A DNA stretch of 64,000 nucleotides from an uncultured Lactobacillus sp. GTDB lineage: Bacteria > Bacillota > Bacilli > Lactobacillales > Lactobacillaceae. The stretch spans positions 1 to 64,000 of the forward strand of contig NZ_CALVGT010000050.1 in NCBI RefSeq assembly GCF_944327175.1, in the 5' to 3' direction. Made by a program: the position numbers and the translations under genes. This document shows positions 53,573 to 63,135 of the stretch, piece by piece; position 1 is the first letter of the stretch; each line of letters starts with the position of its first letter. Under the pieces are notes generated by a model. The model was not told the origin of the DNA, ran no database searches, and saw only the letters and a program-made list of their open reading frames with translations.

Positions 53573-54895
53573 TTATTGCACGAATTCAAAGCTGAAGTCG
53601 CCAATGTAAACGTCGTCTCCATCGACAGCGCCTTGCGCCCGCAGTTCATCATCGACACCCATCTTCTTCAAGCGACGGGCCAGGCGCATGATCCCGTCCT
53701 GGTGGTCCAGGTTGGTCATGGCTACCAGGCGTTCAAGCTGCTCACCGTGAATTTCAAATTCGTGGTCAGCCAGCTTTTCAACCGTGAATTCCAGCTTTTC
53801 AGGCCGGTGGTACTTGTAGGTCTTAGTCTTGACCTCTTCCTTGGGCTTAACAGCAGCTTCAGCCTCTTGGGCTTCAACCTCGCTGACCAGGTCAGCAGCT
53901 CGGCTCATCAAGCGGTCAACGCCCTGGTGGGTAATGCTGGAGAGTTCGTAAACTTCCTGGTCAACCCCATGAGCAGCCAGGTCTTTTTTGAACTGAGCCA
54001 GTTTCTCATCAGCACCTGGAATATCCATCTGGCTGGCCACGATGATTTCCCGCTTGCTGGAAAGGTCATCTTCCGTGTATGAAGCCAGTTCGTGCAAGAT
54101 GGTTTCATAGTCTTCGTAGGCATCCCGGCCGTTGTTCGGGTCCATGGACACCATGTGGAGGATAACCTTGGTTCTTTCCACGTGACGCAGGAACTGGATC
54201 CCCAGCCCTACCCCCTGGCTGGCCCCCTTGATCAGGCCCGGCAGGTCGGCCATGGAGAAGTCCCGGCCGTCTGGCAGAAGGACCATGCCCAGGTTTGGCT
54301 TCAAGGTCGTAAACTGGTAAGCCGCGATCTTTGGCTTGGCACTGGTGACGACTGACAGAAGGGTTGACTTACCGACAGACGGAAAGCCGACTAGACCAAC
54401 GTCGGCCAGAACCTTCAATTCCAAACGCAGGGTCCGGAATTCACCTGGTTCCCCGTTTTCTGCGATTTCCGGCGCGGTGTTGACGCTGGTGGCAAAATGG
54501 ATATTGCCCCGGCCGCCCCGGCCGCCTTTGGCCACGACCAGTTCCTGGCCGTTTTCAACCAAGTCACCGATTTCTTCACCGGTGAAAAAGTCGTAGACGG
54601 TCGTACCGACTGGCACCTTCAGGTACAGGTCCTTGGCTGCCTTGCCGTATTGGGCCTTGATGCGGCCGTTTTCGCCAGGCTCAGCCTTGAACTTGCGCCG
54701 GTAGCGGAAATCCATTAAGGTTCTGAGACCGTTGTCGGCCACAAAGATAATGGAGCCGCCCCGGCCGCCGTCACCGCCAGCTGGTCCCCCGTTGGGCATG
54801 AATTTTTCATGGCGGAAGGCCACCATGCCGTCCCCGCCCTTTCCGGCTTGGACTTCAATTTTAGTTTGATCAACAAATGTTGAAGGAGTTGGCAT
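53573..54895 (-). CDS. obgE: GTPase Obg
   Basis: 440 residues. The glycine-rich Obg domain (about 5-160, [20 protein letters not shown] and [16 protein letters not shown]) is followed by the G domain ([30 protein letters not shown]) and the C-terminal OCT domain. It is involved in 50S assembly and stress responses linked to (p)ppGpp. It is an essential housekeeping gene. Confidence 0.97.
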   Translation of the reverse strand: MPTPSTFVDQTKIEVQAGKGGDGMVAFRHEKFMPNGGPAGGDGGRGGSIIFVADNGLRTLMDFRYRRKFKAEPGENGRIKAQYGKAAKDLYLKVPVGTTVYDFFTGEEIGDLVENGQELVVAKGGRGGRGNIHFATSVNTAPEIAENGEPGEFRTLRLELKVLADVGLVGFPSVGKSTLLSVVTSAKPKIAAYQFTTLKPNLGMVLLPDGRDFSMADLPGLIKGASQGVGLGIQFLRHVERTKVILHMVSMDPNNGRDAYEDYETILHELASYTEDDLSSKREIIVASQMDIPGADEKLAQFKKDLAAHGVDQEVYELSSITHQGVDRLMSRAADLVSEVEAQEAEAAVKPKEEVKTKTYKYHRPEKLEFTVEKLADHEFEIHGEQLERLVAMTNLDHQDGIMRLARRLKKMGVDDELRAQGAVDGDDVYIGDFSFEFVQ

Positions 54896-54963
54896 TCTTG
54901 TTTTTACCTTTTCTTTCTTTCGTTAATTGTTACCATTTAATCATAAGCTATTTTGCCCAATAG

Positions 54964-56766
54964 CTAAAGGGAAATTTTGACAGCCTGCGCCTGGGTTAAA
55001 GTCAGTCCCGCCTCACGCAGATCGTCAATAGAAGCTTCCTTGATCTTCTTTAAAGAGCCAAATTCCCGCAAAAGCTTGGTCCGGCTCTTCGGCCCGATGC
55101 CTTTGATCGAGTCCAGCCGGCTGACCAGGGAATTTTTCGCATGGGTCTGCCGGTGAAAGGTGATGGCAAAGCGGTGGACCTCATCTTGAATCCGGGTCAT
55201 TAAGTAAAAGCCTTCTGACTTCGGATCCATTGGAATCAGCTTGAAAGGCTGGCCCTTAAACGGGTCACCGTACAAGAGGTGGTTGGTCCGGTGCTTGTCG
55301 TCTTTAACCATCCCCGCTACCGGAATATCCAGGTTCAGCTCGTTTCTTAAGACGTCCTCGCAAGCTTCCACCTGGATCTGTCCCCCGTCCATCAAGATCA
55401 GGTCCGGCATTCTTTCATGCTCTTTTAAGAGCCGGCTGTAGCGGCGGCGGACGACTTCCCGGGTGTTGCCGACTTCATCGGCGCTGTTTTGGTGTTCAAC
55501 TTCCCCCTTCAGCTTGAACTTCCGGTAGCCGGTCTTAAAAGGCTCCCCGTCTTTGAAGACAACCAGGGCCGAAACCGGGTCCGCCCCTTGAATATGGGAG
55601 TGGTCAAAACTTTCAATGTATGCCCCGTAAGGCAGACCCAAGGCCTTGAAAATTTCTTCCTGGGCCCCCTTGGTCTTGCGCTGGCCAAGCTCCAGCAGGC
55701 GGAACTTGTCATCCAGCTTCAGCTGGGCATTTTCTCTGGCCATCTCCATCAAAGAAGCCTTCTGCCCCCTTTGCGGGGTCCGGACCTTGATGCCGATTGC
55801 CGCGGCCAGTTCATCCTGGTCAATGCCTTTTGGCACCAGGACCTCCCTTGGCTTGACCCGGTTCTTTTGGGCGTAAAACTGGGCGATAAAGGACATGAAT
55901 TCGTCTGCCGGGTCAGTTTCATCAGTCAAAGGAAACATGTGTGATTCCCGTCGCAAGAGCTTGGCCTGCCGCAAAAAGAAGACCTGGATGGAAATCCAGG
56001 ACCGGTCCACGTAATAGTTGAAGATGTCTCTTTGGGTATGATCGTTAGAGATGATCTTCTGCTTTTCAACCGTTTCTTCAATATATTTGAGCTGGTCCCG
56101 GAGTTCCCCTGCTCTTTCAAATTCCAGGTCAGCTGAAGCTTGCAGCATCTTATTGGTCAAGTCTTTCTTGACCTCCTGGATGTCCCCGTTCAAAAAGCGC
56201 TTAATCTTCTTGATCTGCTCGTCATATGCGCTTTGCGGAACTTCCTTGAAGCAGCTGCCCAGGCACTGGCCCATGTGGTAGTAAAGGCAGGGCCGACCGG
56301 TATAGCCGCTGCAGCGGCGCAAAGGGAAGACCTTCTGGATGAATTTTAAAGTCGCGCTGGCCGCGTAGACGTTGGGGTAAGGGCCAAAATAGTAGCCCTT
56401 ATCCTTGTAGACGATCGAGGTCAGGCGGGTCTGGGGATTTTTCTCATTCGTGATTTCGATATAGGGATAGCCCGTCCCCGACTTCAGAGCCACATTGTAA
56501 TAAGGCTGGTACTTTTTGATTAGGGTGATTTCCAGCAAAAAGGCTTCCTTGTCAGAATCCACCACGATGATGTCATAATCGGCAATATTCTTGACCAGCT
56601 CGGCCCGGCGGCCCTCCTGGCTGCTCTTGAAGTAAGACCGGACCCGGTTTTTCAAGTTTTTGGACTTGCCAACATAGATGACCTTGCCGTTGACGTCCTT
56701 CATCAGATAGCAGCCGGCCTTTTCCGGCAGCAATTTCAATTTGTTTTCAATCAATTGACTTGCCAT
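54964..56766 (-). CDS. uvrC: Excinuclease ABC subunit C
   Basis: 600 residues from the ATG at 56766, chosen because GGGGAGG lies 5-6 bases upstream. The GIY-YIG nuclease domain (AGCYLMKDVNGKVIYVGKSKNLKNRVRSY in abbreviated form, residues 15-43) makes the 3' cut. A UvrB-binding UVR motif is near 200, then the RNase H-like domain making the 5' cut (DGGQIQVEA) and the C-terminal helix-hairpin-helix (IKGIGPKSRTKLL). Confidence 0.96.
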   Translation of the reverse strand: MASQLIENKLKLLPEKAGCYLMKDVNGKVIYVGKSKNLKNRVRSYFKSSQEGRRAELVKNIADYDIIVVDSDKEAFLLEITLIKKYQPYYNVALKSGTGYPYIEITNEKNPQTRLTSIVYKDKGYYFGPYPNVYAASATLKFIQKVFPLRRCSGYTGRPCLYYHMGQCLGSCFKEVPQSAYDEQIKKIKRFLNGDIQEVKKDLTNKMLQASADLEFERAGELRDQLKYIEETVEKQKIISNDHTQRDIFNYYVDRSWISIQVFFLRQAKLLRRESHMFPLTDETDPADEFMSFIAQFYAQKNRVKPREVLVPKGIDQDELAAAIGIKVRTPQRGQKASLMEMARENAQLKLDDKFRLLELGQRKTKGAQEEIFKALGLPYGAYIESFDHSHIQGADPVSALVVFKDGEPFKTGYRKFKLKGEVEHQNSADEVGNTREVVRRRYSRLLKEHERMPDLILMDGGQIQVEACEDVLRNELNLDIPVAGMVKDDKHRTNHLLYGDPFKGQPFKLIPMDPKSEGFYLMTRIQDEVHRFAITFHRQTHAKNSLVSRLDSIKGIGPKSRTKLLREFGSLKKIKEASIDDLREAGLTLTQAQAVKISL

Positions 56767-56996
56767 GTCTGCCTCCCCGCGAATCATTTACCGTACGATT
56801 TTATCACGAAAAGTATTATTCTAACACCAATCCGCCTGTAATCACAAAAATATTTTAATGATTTTTCATGACCAAAATGAAGGAGAAAATAAGTGTTTAT
56901 TTTAACAATTACTTTTTCGCCGCTTAGCTTGTTCGACTTTTAGTTCAAAACAAACTTTTTTTCACTGAAAATGCTGTCTTTTGACTACTTATCACG

Positions 56997-57002
56997 TATA
57001 AT
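56997..57002 (+). promoter_or_regulatory. -10 box of the nucleoside hydrolase gene
   Basis: Consensus TATAAT, 40 bases before the start codon. The best -35 at normal spacing (TGTCTT) is poor. The 255-base gap upstream is AT-rich and otherwise featureless. Confidence 0.55.
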
Positions 57003-57042
57003 ATTCTTGTTAAGACTAAAGGATTTAGGAAGGTAAGATTTT

Positions 57043-57981
57043 ATGAAGAACTTCTACTTGAACCATGACAGCAACATGGATGACTTTACTTCACTTTTGC
57101 TGATGCTTTTGGCCCCGGACATCAAGCTGATCGGGGTTGGGGTAACCGACGCCGACGGCTACGTTGAACCAGGCGTTTCCGCTTCCCGGAAGCTGATCGA
57201 CCGCTTCAACCAGCGCGGCGACAAGCTAGAAGTAGCCAAGTCCGATTCCCGGGCTGTCCACCAGTTCCCGGAAGCCTGGAGAGTGTCAGCTTTTTCCGTT
57301 GACCACTTCCCGATCTTGAATGAAAAAGGCACGGTTGAAGCGCCAGTTGCCGCAAAGCCAGCCCACCTGGACATGATCGACAAGATCCATGCTGCTGACG
57401 GCCCGGTTACTCTGGTCTTCACTGGCCCCTTGACTGACTTAGCCCGGGCTCTGGAAATCGACCCAAGCATTCAAGACAAGATCGAAGAACTCTACTGGAT
57501 GGGCGGGTCTTTGAACGCCCACGGCAACGTTTACGCTCCATGCGCTGACGGAACCCAGGAATGGAACGCCTGGTGGGACCCGGAAGCCTGCAAGACGGTC
57601 TGGGACTCCAAGATCAAGATCCAGCAGGTCGGCCTGGAATCAACCGAAGAACTGCCTTTAACCGACGAAATGCGCCAGCACTTTGCGTCCAACCGCAAGT
57701 ACCCGGCCTTTGAATTCCTAGGCTATGTCTACGCCCTGGTCAACTCCTTTGAAGTCGACTCAACTTACTACCTCTGGGACGTTTTGACCACCATGAGCGC
57801 CCTTTACCCAGAAATCGCCACGACCCGTGACACCAAGTCTGACGTCTACACTGACGGCGACCGGGCTGCCCGCTTCTTTGAAACTGAAAACGGCCGGCCA
57901 ATGACCCTGGTTACTTCCGCTAACTACGACAAGTTCTGGGAACGCTTTGACGACCTGTGTGAAAAAGCCAAGCTTTTCTAA
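57043..57981 (+). CDS. Nucleoside N-ribohydrolase family protein
   Basis: 312 residues. It would cleave the N-glycosidic bond of nucleosides for salvage. The calcium-binding N-terminal motif reads NHDSNMDD at 7-14 against the usual DxDxxxDD. The first Asp is Asn, while the Asp corresponding to the general base (Asp9) and the last two Asp are kept. TGPLTDLARAL and the WNAWWDPEA region are typical. AGGAAGG precedes the ATG. Substrate preference cannot be assigned, and the altered motif and unusual PGxDD replacement leave catalysis to be shown. Confidence 0.88.
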   Translation: MKNFYLNHDSNMDDFTSLLLMLLAPDIKLIGVGVTDADGYVEPGVSASRKLIDRFNQRGDKLEVAKSDSRAVHQFPEAWRVSAFSVDHFPILNEKGTVEAPVAAKPAHLDMIDKIHAADGPVTLVFTGPLTDLARALEIDPSIQDKIEELYWMGGSLNAHGNVYAPCADGTQEWNAWWDPEACKTVWDSKIKIQQVGLESTEELPLTDEMRQHFASNRKYPAFEFLGYVYALVNSFEVDSTYYLWDVLTTMSALYPEIATTRDTKSDVYTDGDRAARFFETENGRPMTLVTSANYDKFWERFDDLCEKAKLF

Positions 57982-58004
57982 AAAATAAAGCAGCAATAAC
58001 GATT

Positions 58005-58039
58005 AAAACCTTCAGAAGATTTCCTTCTGAAGGTTTTTT
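58005..58039. terminator. Bidirectional terminator between convergent genes
   Basis: AAAACCTTCAGAAG-ATTTC-CTTCTGAAGGTTTTTT, a 14-bp perfect stem. It serves the nucleoside hydrolase on the plus strand and recQ on the minus strand, touching the recQ stop. Confidence 0.95.
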
Positions 58040-59807
58040 ATCCATATTCTTTGATTACGGCCAGCATGGCCTTCCCATAGTTGGCCAGTTTCGCATCCCC
58101 GACCCCGCTACACTGGAGCAGCTCTTCCGGCGTTTGCGGCTTCCTGGCTGCCATATCCCGCAAAGACAAGTCTGAAAAGATAACAAATGGCGGTACCCCT
58201 CGCTTCTGGGCCAGGGCCCGGCGGGCCTTTCTGAGCTCTTCAAAGAGGACCTGGTCACCGCCTGTTTCAGCAAGCTGCTCACTTTTGACTTCCTGGCGCC
58301 TTTTGACTCTGGCCTTGCCGTCCAAAACGTCCCAGCCCCGGTTGGTTACGTGAACCAAGGGATAGCGGTCCCCCACCAGCTGCAGGTAGCCTTTTGAGAC
58401 CAAATAGTCGACCAGGCTGCTCACCTCAGCTTGCTTTTTTCCTTTGAGCAGGCCGTAGTGGACACACTCATCAGCCCCGATCTCACTGATCTTCTTGACT
58501 TTGGACCCAGTCACGGCCTGGGCAACGATCTTTTTGCCATAGCGGCCGTCCAAATCATAGACCATGCCGATAATGGCCCGGGCCTCAGCCGTTATATCTT
58601 GAAAATCACCCTGGCTGAGGCAATTGCTGCATTTGCCGCAAGGCGGGCAGTCCTGGCCAAAGTAGCGAACGATAAATTGCTGCAGGCACTCGTCTGTATT
58701 GGCATAGTCGCTGATTGTCTGCAGCTTTTGGTACTGGACCTGTCGGTAAGACTCATCAGCTTCAGAATTGTCGATAAACCAGCGGAACTGGCGAAGATCA
58801 CTGGGGTGAAAAAGCATCACGGCCTCACTCTCCAGCCCGTCCCGGCCCGCCCGGCCGGCTTCCTGGTAATAGGCCTCCAGGTTTTTGGCGCTGTTTGCGT
58901 GCAGGACAAAGCGGACATTGCTCTTGTCGATCCCCATGCCAAAAGCATTCGTGGCCACGATCAAGGGAATCCGGTCATACTGGAAGTCGTCTTGGACCTG
59001 GGCCCGTTCCTCATTGGACATCCCGGCGTGGTAGGCGGCAACGTTAAAGCCCTCCCGGCGCAAAAATTCGGTCAGCCCCTCCACCTTTTTCCGGGTGTTG
59101 GAATAAATAATGCCCGCCTCACCCCGGTGCTGCTTCAAGTAGTTGACGATATAGGCCCGGCTGTTTTTCGGCGCGTTGACTAACTTGAAGCGGAGATTTT
59201 TTCTTTCAAAACTGGTGATGACAAAATTCTCCTCAGAAATATCCAGCTGCTGGCCGATGTCTTCTCTAACCGCCTTGGTAGCCGTAGCGGTAAGGGCCAA
59301 AACATTGGGATGGGTATGGAGGGCATTGATCCCGTCCTTCAGCTTCCGGTAGGCCGGCCGGAAGTCGTGCCCCCATTGGGAAATGCAGTGGGCTTCATCG
59401 ATAGCGATCAAATTGACCTCCAAAAAGTTGAGCTGGTAGCGGAAATAGTCCATCTCCATCCGTTCCGGCGTCACGTAGAGCAGCTTAATTTTCCCTTCAT
59501 AGCAGGCTCTTAAGATGGGATTGACATCTTCCTGGGCTGTGGAACTGTTAAGTGCCGCGGCCGGTATCCCGTACTCGCGCAGGCTGTCGACCTGGTCCTT
59601 CATCAAGGAGATCAAGGGTGAGATCACCACAGTCGTGCCGGGAATCATCAAGGCCGGGATCTGGTAGCAAAGCGACTTCCCGCCCCCGGTCGGCATGACT
59701 GCCAGGACATTTTTTCCCTGGAAAACTTTTTCAATAATTTCTTTTTGGCCCGGCCGGAAACTGTCATAGCCAAAATACTTCTTTAAGACCTGCTGTGGAT
59801 CAAGCAA
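58038..59807 (-). CDS. recQ: ATP-dependent DNA helicase RecQ
   Basis: 589 residues. Helicase core with [12 protein letters not shown] (motif 0), [11 protein letters not shown] (Walker A), DEAH in [17 protein letters not shown], and [10 protein letters not shown]. The RQC zinc-binding cysteines ([11 protein letters not shown]) and winged helix follow. A C-terminal HRDC domain ([20 protein letters not shown]) completes the full-length architecture. Confidence 0.97.
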   Translation of the reverse strand: MLDPQQVLKKYFGYDSFRPGQKEIIEKVFQGKNVLAVMPTGGGKSLCYQIPALMIPGTTVVISPLISLMKDQVDSLREYGIPAAALNSSTAQEDVNPILRACYEGKIKLLYVTPERMEMDYFRYQLNFLEVNLIAIDEAHCISQWGHDFRPAYRKLKDGINALHTHPNVLALTATATKAVREDIGQQLDISEENFVITSFERKNLRFKLVNAPKNSRAYIVNYLKQHRGEAGIIYSNTRKKVEGLTEFLRREGFNVAAYHAGMSNEERAQVQDDFQYDRIPLIVATNAFGMGIDKSNVRFVLHANSAKNLEAYYQEAGRAGRDGLESEAVMLFHPSDLRQFRWFIDNSEADESYRQVQYQKLQTISDYANTDECLQQFIVRYFGQDCPPCGKCSNCLSQGDFQDITAEARAIIGMVYDLDGRYGKKIVAQAVTGSKVKKISEIGADECVHYGLLKGKKQAEVSSLVDYLVSKGYLQLVGDRYPLVHVTNRGWDVLDGKARVKRRQEVKSEQLAETGGDQVLFEELRKARRALAQKRGVPPFVIFSDLSLRDMAARKPQTPEELLQCSGVGDAKLANYGKAMLAVIKEYG

Positions 59808-59858
59808 GCTCTCTGCCCCCTTTAATTCGCTTTACAGTTGCTAACACTTAATGATAAC

Positions 59859-59883
59859 AAAAAAGATGCAAAAGCATCTTTTA
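59859..59883 (-). terminator. Terminator of the D-2-hydroxyacid dehydrogenase gene
   Basis: On the minus strand AAAAGATGC-TTTT-GCATCTTTTTT, beginning at the stop codon itself. Confidence 0.9.
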
Positions 59884-60831
59884 GTTGACCCGGTTGACCG
59901 GCACTCCGTCGACCAGGAAGGAGACAATATTATGGCTGGCTTCTTTCAAGACGCTGCGCCGGGACTCCCGGGTGGCGCTGCCGGCATGCGGGGTCAAAAT
60001 CACATTGTCCAGCTGGCAGAATTCCTTGTTGAAGTCCGGCTCTTCTTCAAACACGTCCAGGCCCGCGCCGGCGATCCGCTTGCCCTTTAAGGCCCGCAAA
60101 AGTGCCGCTTCATCGACCAGGCTGCCCCGGGAAGTATTGATCAAAAAGGCCGTCGGCTGCATCATGCTCAAGGCTGCTTCATCAATCACGTGGTAGGTTT
60201 CCGCCGTGGCCGGAGCGTTCAAGCTGACATAGTCGGCCTGGCTGAGCAGGTCGGCCAAGGGCACGTAGCTGACTCCCAGGGCCCGCTCTTCATCTTCCGG
60301 CAATTGGTGGCGGTTGTGGTAAAGAATGTTCATCCCGAAGGTCCGGGCATAGCTAGCCAGGGTCTTGCCGATTCTCCCCATGCCGAAGATCCCCAGGGTC
60401 TTGCCGACCGGGCTCTGTCCCTGGTTTTCAAGCAAGCCCGTGTCCAAAAAGTTCCCTTGCCGCATCTCTTGATTGTAGAGGGCCAATTTCCGGCTGAGAG
60501 CCAAAAGGAGGGTAAAGGCCATTTCTGCCGTCGGCTGCATGACGCTGGCCGGGCAGTTGGACACGATGATCCCCTGGCTGCTGGCATAATCCACGTCGAT
60601 ATGGTCATAGCCAACCCCGGTCGCAGAAACGATCTTGAGCTTTTTGCCCGCGTCTAAAAGCTCCTGGTCAACTGGTAGCTTGCCGGTGATCAAGGCGTCA
60701 AATTCCCCCAAGTTAGCCAGGTACCAATCCTTGCCGGCATCTTCCGGGGCAAAGGTTACTTCACAGTCTTTTTCCAATTCAGGCAGGCTCTTAACCGCCA
60801 GGCCCGCCACCAAAACTTTCGCATTTTCCAT
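59881..60831 (-). CDS. D-isomer-specific 2-hydroxyacid dehydrogenase
   Basis: 316 residues from the ATG at 60831 (GGGAG upstream; the longer frame overlaps the previous gene). Rossmann motif GIFGMGRIGKTLA, followed by YHNRHQ, where arginine suggests NADP preference. The catalytic arginine lies in NTSRGSLVDE, the Glu in DVFEEEP and the His in TPHAGSAT. It resembles glyoxylate/hydroxypyruvate reductases more than the D-lactate dehydrogenase of the species. Its start overlaps the region of the amidohydrolase remnant stop. Confidence 0.93.
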   Translation of the reverse strand: MENAKVLVAGLAVKSLPELEKDCEVTFAPEDAGKDWYLANLGEFDALITGKLPVDQELLDAGKKLKIVSATGVGYDHIDVDYASSQGIIVSNCPASVMQPTAEMAFTLLLALSRKLALYNQEMRQGNFLDTGLLENQGQSPVGKTLGIFGMGRIGKTLASYARTFGMNILYHNRHQLPEDEERALGVSYVPLADLLSQADYVSLNAPATAETYHVIDEAALSMMQPTAFLINTSRGSLVDEAALLRALKGKRIAGAGLDVFEEEPDFNKEFCQLDNVILTPHAGSATRESRRSVLKEASHNIVSFLVDGVPVNRVN

Positions 60832-60832
60832 C

Positions 60833-61105
60833 TTAAGCATCTCCCTCAAACAGCGAATCGCGGCTGGCCTTTAATACCGCCACGTGGTCTGCCTTGAAAT
60901 AAATTCTTTCCGAGTTGCCGTAGTATATATCTGCCAGTTCCGTTTCTGAAAAAATCCCCGAATCTTCCAGCCAGGAATAAAGCTGGCCGTAATCATTGAA
61001 AGTGGCTGACCATGGCGCGCCGCTGCCCCATAAGAGCCTTTTGGCCCCCACAATTTCCTTGGCCAGATCCCGCACCAGGTGCAAGTGGGCATCAATTTTC
61101 TTCAT
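60833..61105 (-). pseudogene. Internally deleted amidohydrolase remnant
   Basis: The frame begins MKKIDAHLHL, the metal-binding H-x-H start of amidohydrolase_2 proteins. It passes at once into LVRDLAKEIVGAKRLLWGSG and DLADIYYGNSERIYF, which belong to the last quarter of such proteins. About 150-200 central residues, including the other metal ligands, are missing. The frame is kept, so a 90-residue product may be made, but it cannot be an enzyme. GGGAG precedes the start. It is coupled to the dehydrogenase gene downstream. Confidence 0.85.
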
Positions 61106-61185
61106 CATTCGTCTCCCAATCCTTTTTACGAAACTCTTACCCTTATTATAGTGAAAGCGGTTCATTATAGCAAAAGTTTCAGAAA

Positions 61186-61224
61186 AAAATAAAAGGTCTT
61201 TCACCAGGTAAAAGGCCTCTTACT
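61186..61224 (-). terminator. Probable terminator of coaBC
   Basis: On the minus strand AGGCCTTTTACC and GGTGAAAGACCT pair imperfectly and TTTTATTTTTTT follows, just after the coaBC stop. Confidence 0.65.
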
Positions 61225-61233
61225 TTATTTCTT

Positions 61234-62433
61234 TTAATTGTTCTTTTCTGCCATCCTGTCCAAAGTCAGCTTAACCAAGCGGTCAGCTACGGCCTGCTTG
61301 CTCATCCGCGGCCAAGGATCGATCTCCTTGCTTGCTTCCAGGATCGTTACCTGATCTTCGTCACCACCAAAGGCATCCCCGCTGACATCGTTGGCCACGA
61401 TCGCGTCGGCTCCTTTAGCCGCCAATTTCCGGCTGGCATTGGCCAAAAGGTCGTTGGTTTCGGCCGCAAAGCCGATGACCACTTGGTCTGGCCGCTTCTT
61501 TTGGGCCATTGTCTTCAAAAGGTCCGGATTCTTGACCAGCTGCAGGGTCATCTCCTCTACCCCGGCCTGCTTCTTCAGCTTGTGGTCAGCTGCCTCTTTT
61601 GGCCGCCAGTCGCTGACCGCTGCCGCCATCAAAAGGGCGTCGGCAGCTGGGAAAAGCTCTTCCAGCTTATCCAGCATTGCCTGAGCCGACAGGGCAGGAT
61701 GCAGGTGGATCCGGGCATCTTTTGGCAAGGGAACCGAAACATTCCCGTAAATCAAGTCTACCTCGGCTCCTCTTCTAGCCGCGGCTTCTGCCAAACGAAA
61801 ACCCATCTTGCCGCTTGACCGGTTGCCAATGAAGCGGACCGGGTCAATGGCCTCCAGGGTCCCGCCGGCAGTAACGACGATTCGCTTGCCTTTAGCCGGC
61901 AAGTTCAGCTGGTCATTAAGCCAGGCCAGGATTTCTTCAGCTTCCGGCATCCGGCCCTTGCCGGCGTAACCCTCAGCCAGTCTGCCCACGGCTGGTTCCA
62001 TGATCAAGTCGCCGCCCTCTTTTAAAAGGCGGAGATTGCGCTGAACAGCGGGATTTTCCCACATGTGGGTGTTCATTGCCGGCACGATCAAGCGCGGGCA
62101 GTGCAGAGCCAAGAGGGTGGTTGAAACGGCATCATCCCCAATCCCCTGGGCCATCTTAGCCAAAATATTGGCATCAGCCGGCACGACCAGGGCTAGCTGG
62201 CTCCAGTCGGCCAGGTCAATATGGGAGATTTCCGCCTGCCGGCCCGGACTAAACAAGTCGTCTAAAACCGGCCATTTCGTCAAGGCCGCCAGGGTTGCCG
62301 GCCCGACAAAGTTCTCGCTATTGTCCGTCATCGCCACCCGGACTTCATGGCCCGCCTTCTGCAAGCCCCGGACAACGCTCACGGCTTTATAGGCAGCTAT
62401 TCCGCCCGTCATATAGACCGATATTCTTGCCAT
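61234..62433 (-). CDS. coaBC: Bifunctional phosphopantothenoylcysteine decarboxylase/synthetase
   Basis: 399 residues. The N-terminal FMN-dependent CoaC decarboxylase has TGGIAAYKAVSVVRGLQ, and PAMNTHMWENPA carries the conserved PxMNxxMW motif. The C-terminal CoaB synthetase begins at about 180 (VVTAGGTLEAIDPVRFIGNRSSGKMG) and includes AAAVSDWRP. The two reactions convert phosphopantothenate to phosphopantetheine for coenzyme A. Confidence 0.97.
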   Translation of the reverse strand: MARISVYMTGGIAAYKAVSVVRGLQKAGHEVRVAMTDNSENFVGPATLAALTKWPVLDDLFSPGRQAEISHIDLADWSQLALVVPADANILAKMAQGIGDDAVSTTLLALHCPRLIVPAMNTHMWENPAVQRNLRLLKEGGDLIMEPAVGRLAEGYAGKGRMPEAEEILAWLNDQLNLPAKGKRIVVTAGGTLEAIDPVRFIGNRSSGKMGFRLAEAAARRGAEVDLIYGNVSVPLPKDARIHLHPALSAQAMLDKLEELFPAADALLMAAAVSDWRPKEAADHKLKKQAGVEEMTLQLVKNPDLLKTMAQKKRPDQVVIGFAAETNDLLANASRKLAAKGADAIVANDVSGDAFGGDEDQVTILEASKEIDPWPRMSKQAVADRLVKLTLDRMAEKNN

Positions 62434-62444
62434 TATCTGTCGCC

Positions 62445-62918
62445 TTAGTAGATCTTCCGTTCCTTGACGATGGCTTGTGCCCAGTCAGCAAAGCGGGCAG
62501 CTGCTTCAGCATCCTTTAAGATGACCAAGAGGGTGTCGGTACCGGCAATTGTGCCGACCACGTCATCGTTGTCGATGTCGTCAATTAATCCTGCCAAAAT
62601 TGGCGCATAAGTCAATTTCATGCTAGTTTGAATAACGACCGTGAACTGAACAGCAGTTACAGTAGCCACCCGTTCACGAATCGCGTCCTTTAGCTGCCTT
62701 TCCCGGTTAACCGCTGCTGAAGGTGCCTTGACATAATAGCTGCGGCCGTCATCATCTGGCACCTTGCTGATATGCAAGGCGTGAATGTCCCGGGAAATGG
62801 TTGCCTGGGTAGCGTTTGCTCCATAAGATTGCAGCAAGAGCAGCAATTGTTCCTGGGTTTCAATCTTGTTAGTTTGGATCAACTCGTAAATCAGCTGTCT
62901 TCTTTCTTTATAGTTCAT
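62445..62918 (-). CDS. argR: Arginine repressor ArgR
   Basis: 157 residues. The N-terminal winged helix has TQEQLLLLLQSYGANATQATISRDI, and the C-terminal hexamerisation and arginine-binding domain has GTIAGTDTLLVI. AAGGGG precedes the ATG. It is next to argS, and this window also has argGH. Whether this copy regulates argGH, which already has a T-box, is unknown. Its last codons stop 11 bases before coaBC. Confidence 0.95.
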   Translation of the reverse strand: MNYKERRQLIYELIQTNKIETQEQLLLLLQSYGANATQATISRDIHALHISKVPDDDGRSYYVKAPSAAVNRERQLKDAIRERVATVTAVQFTVVIQTSMKLTYAPILAGLIDDIDNDDVVGTIAGTDTLLVILKDAEAAARFADWAQAIVKERKIY

Positions 62919-62978
62919 AATTATTACCCCTTAATCTTATATTTAAGCATTTTAGATACCTTTAATTTTAGCGCACTT

Positions 62979-63122
62979 TTATATTTCAATAAAGCTGTTA
63001 TTTAATTCTTCTTCACTTATCCGACCTTTTTCGATCAATTCTCCGGAAAAAATCTCGACAACATTGGCATTAGCCAATAAAAAATGCCTTGAAGCAAATT
63101 CAAGGCATTTAATATCATTCAT
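62979..63122 (-). CDS. Doubtful small ORF after argS
   Basis: A 47-codon frame starts at ATG 63122 and ends at TAA 62979. Its first part coincides with the argS terminator, and the rest reads NVVEIFSGELIEKGRISEEE, which looks protein-like. There is no ribosome binding site. It may be the tail of a lost gene rather than an active one. Confidence 0.2.
   Translation of the reverse strand: MNDIKCLEFASRHFLLANANVVEIFSGELIEKGRISEEELNNSFIEI
63079..63110 (-). terminator. Terminator of argS
   Basis: On the minus strand AAATGCCTTGAA-TTTGC-TTCAAGGCATTT followed by TTTATT, a 12-bp perfect stem 25 bases after the argS stop. Confidence 0.95.
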
Positions 63123-63135
63123 GTTAAATGAAAAA

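Noticed and set aside
54948..54967. AGCTATT/AATAGCT repeat as uvrC terminator
   Set aside because: The stem overlaps the uvrC stop and no T-run follows on the minus strand.
58431..59183. 250-codon plus-strand frame opposite recQ
   Set aside because: It is antisense to the recQ zinc-binding and helicase region, and no ribosome binding site or domain is seen.
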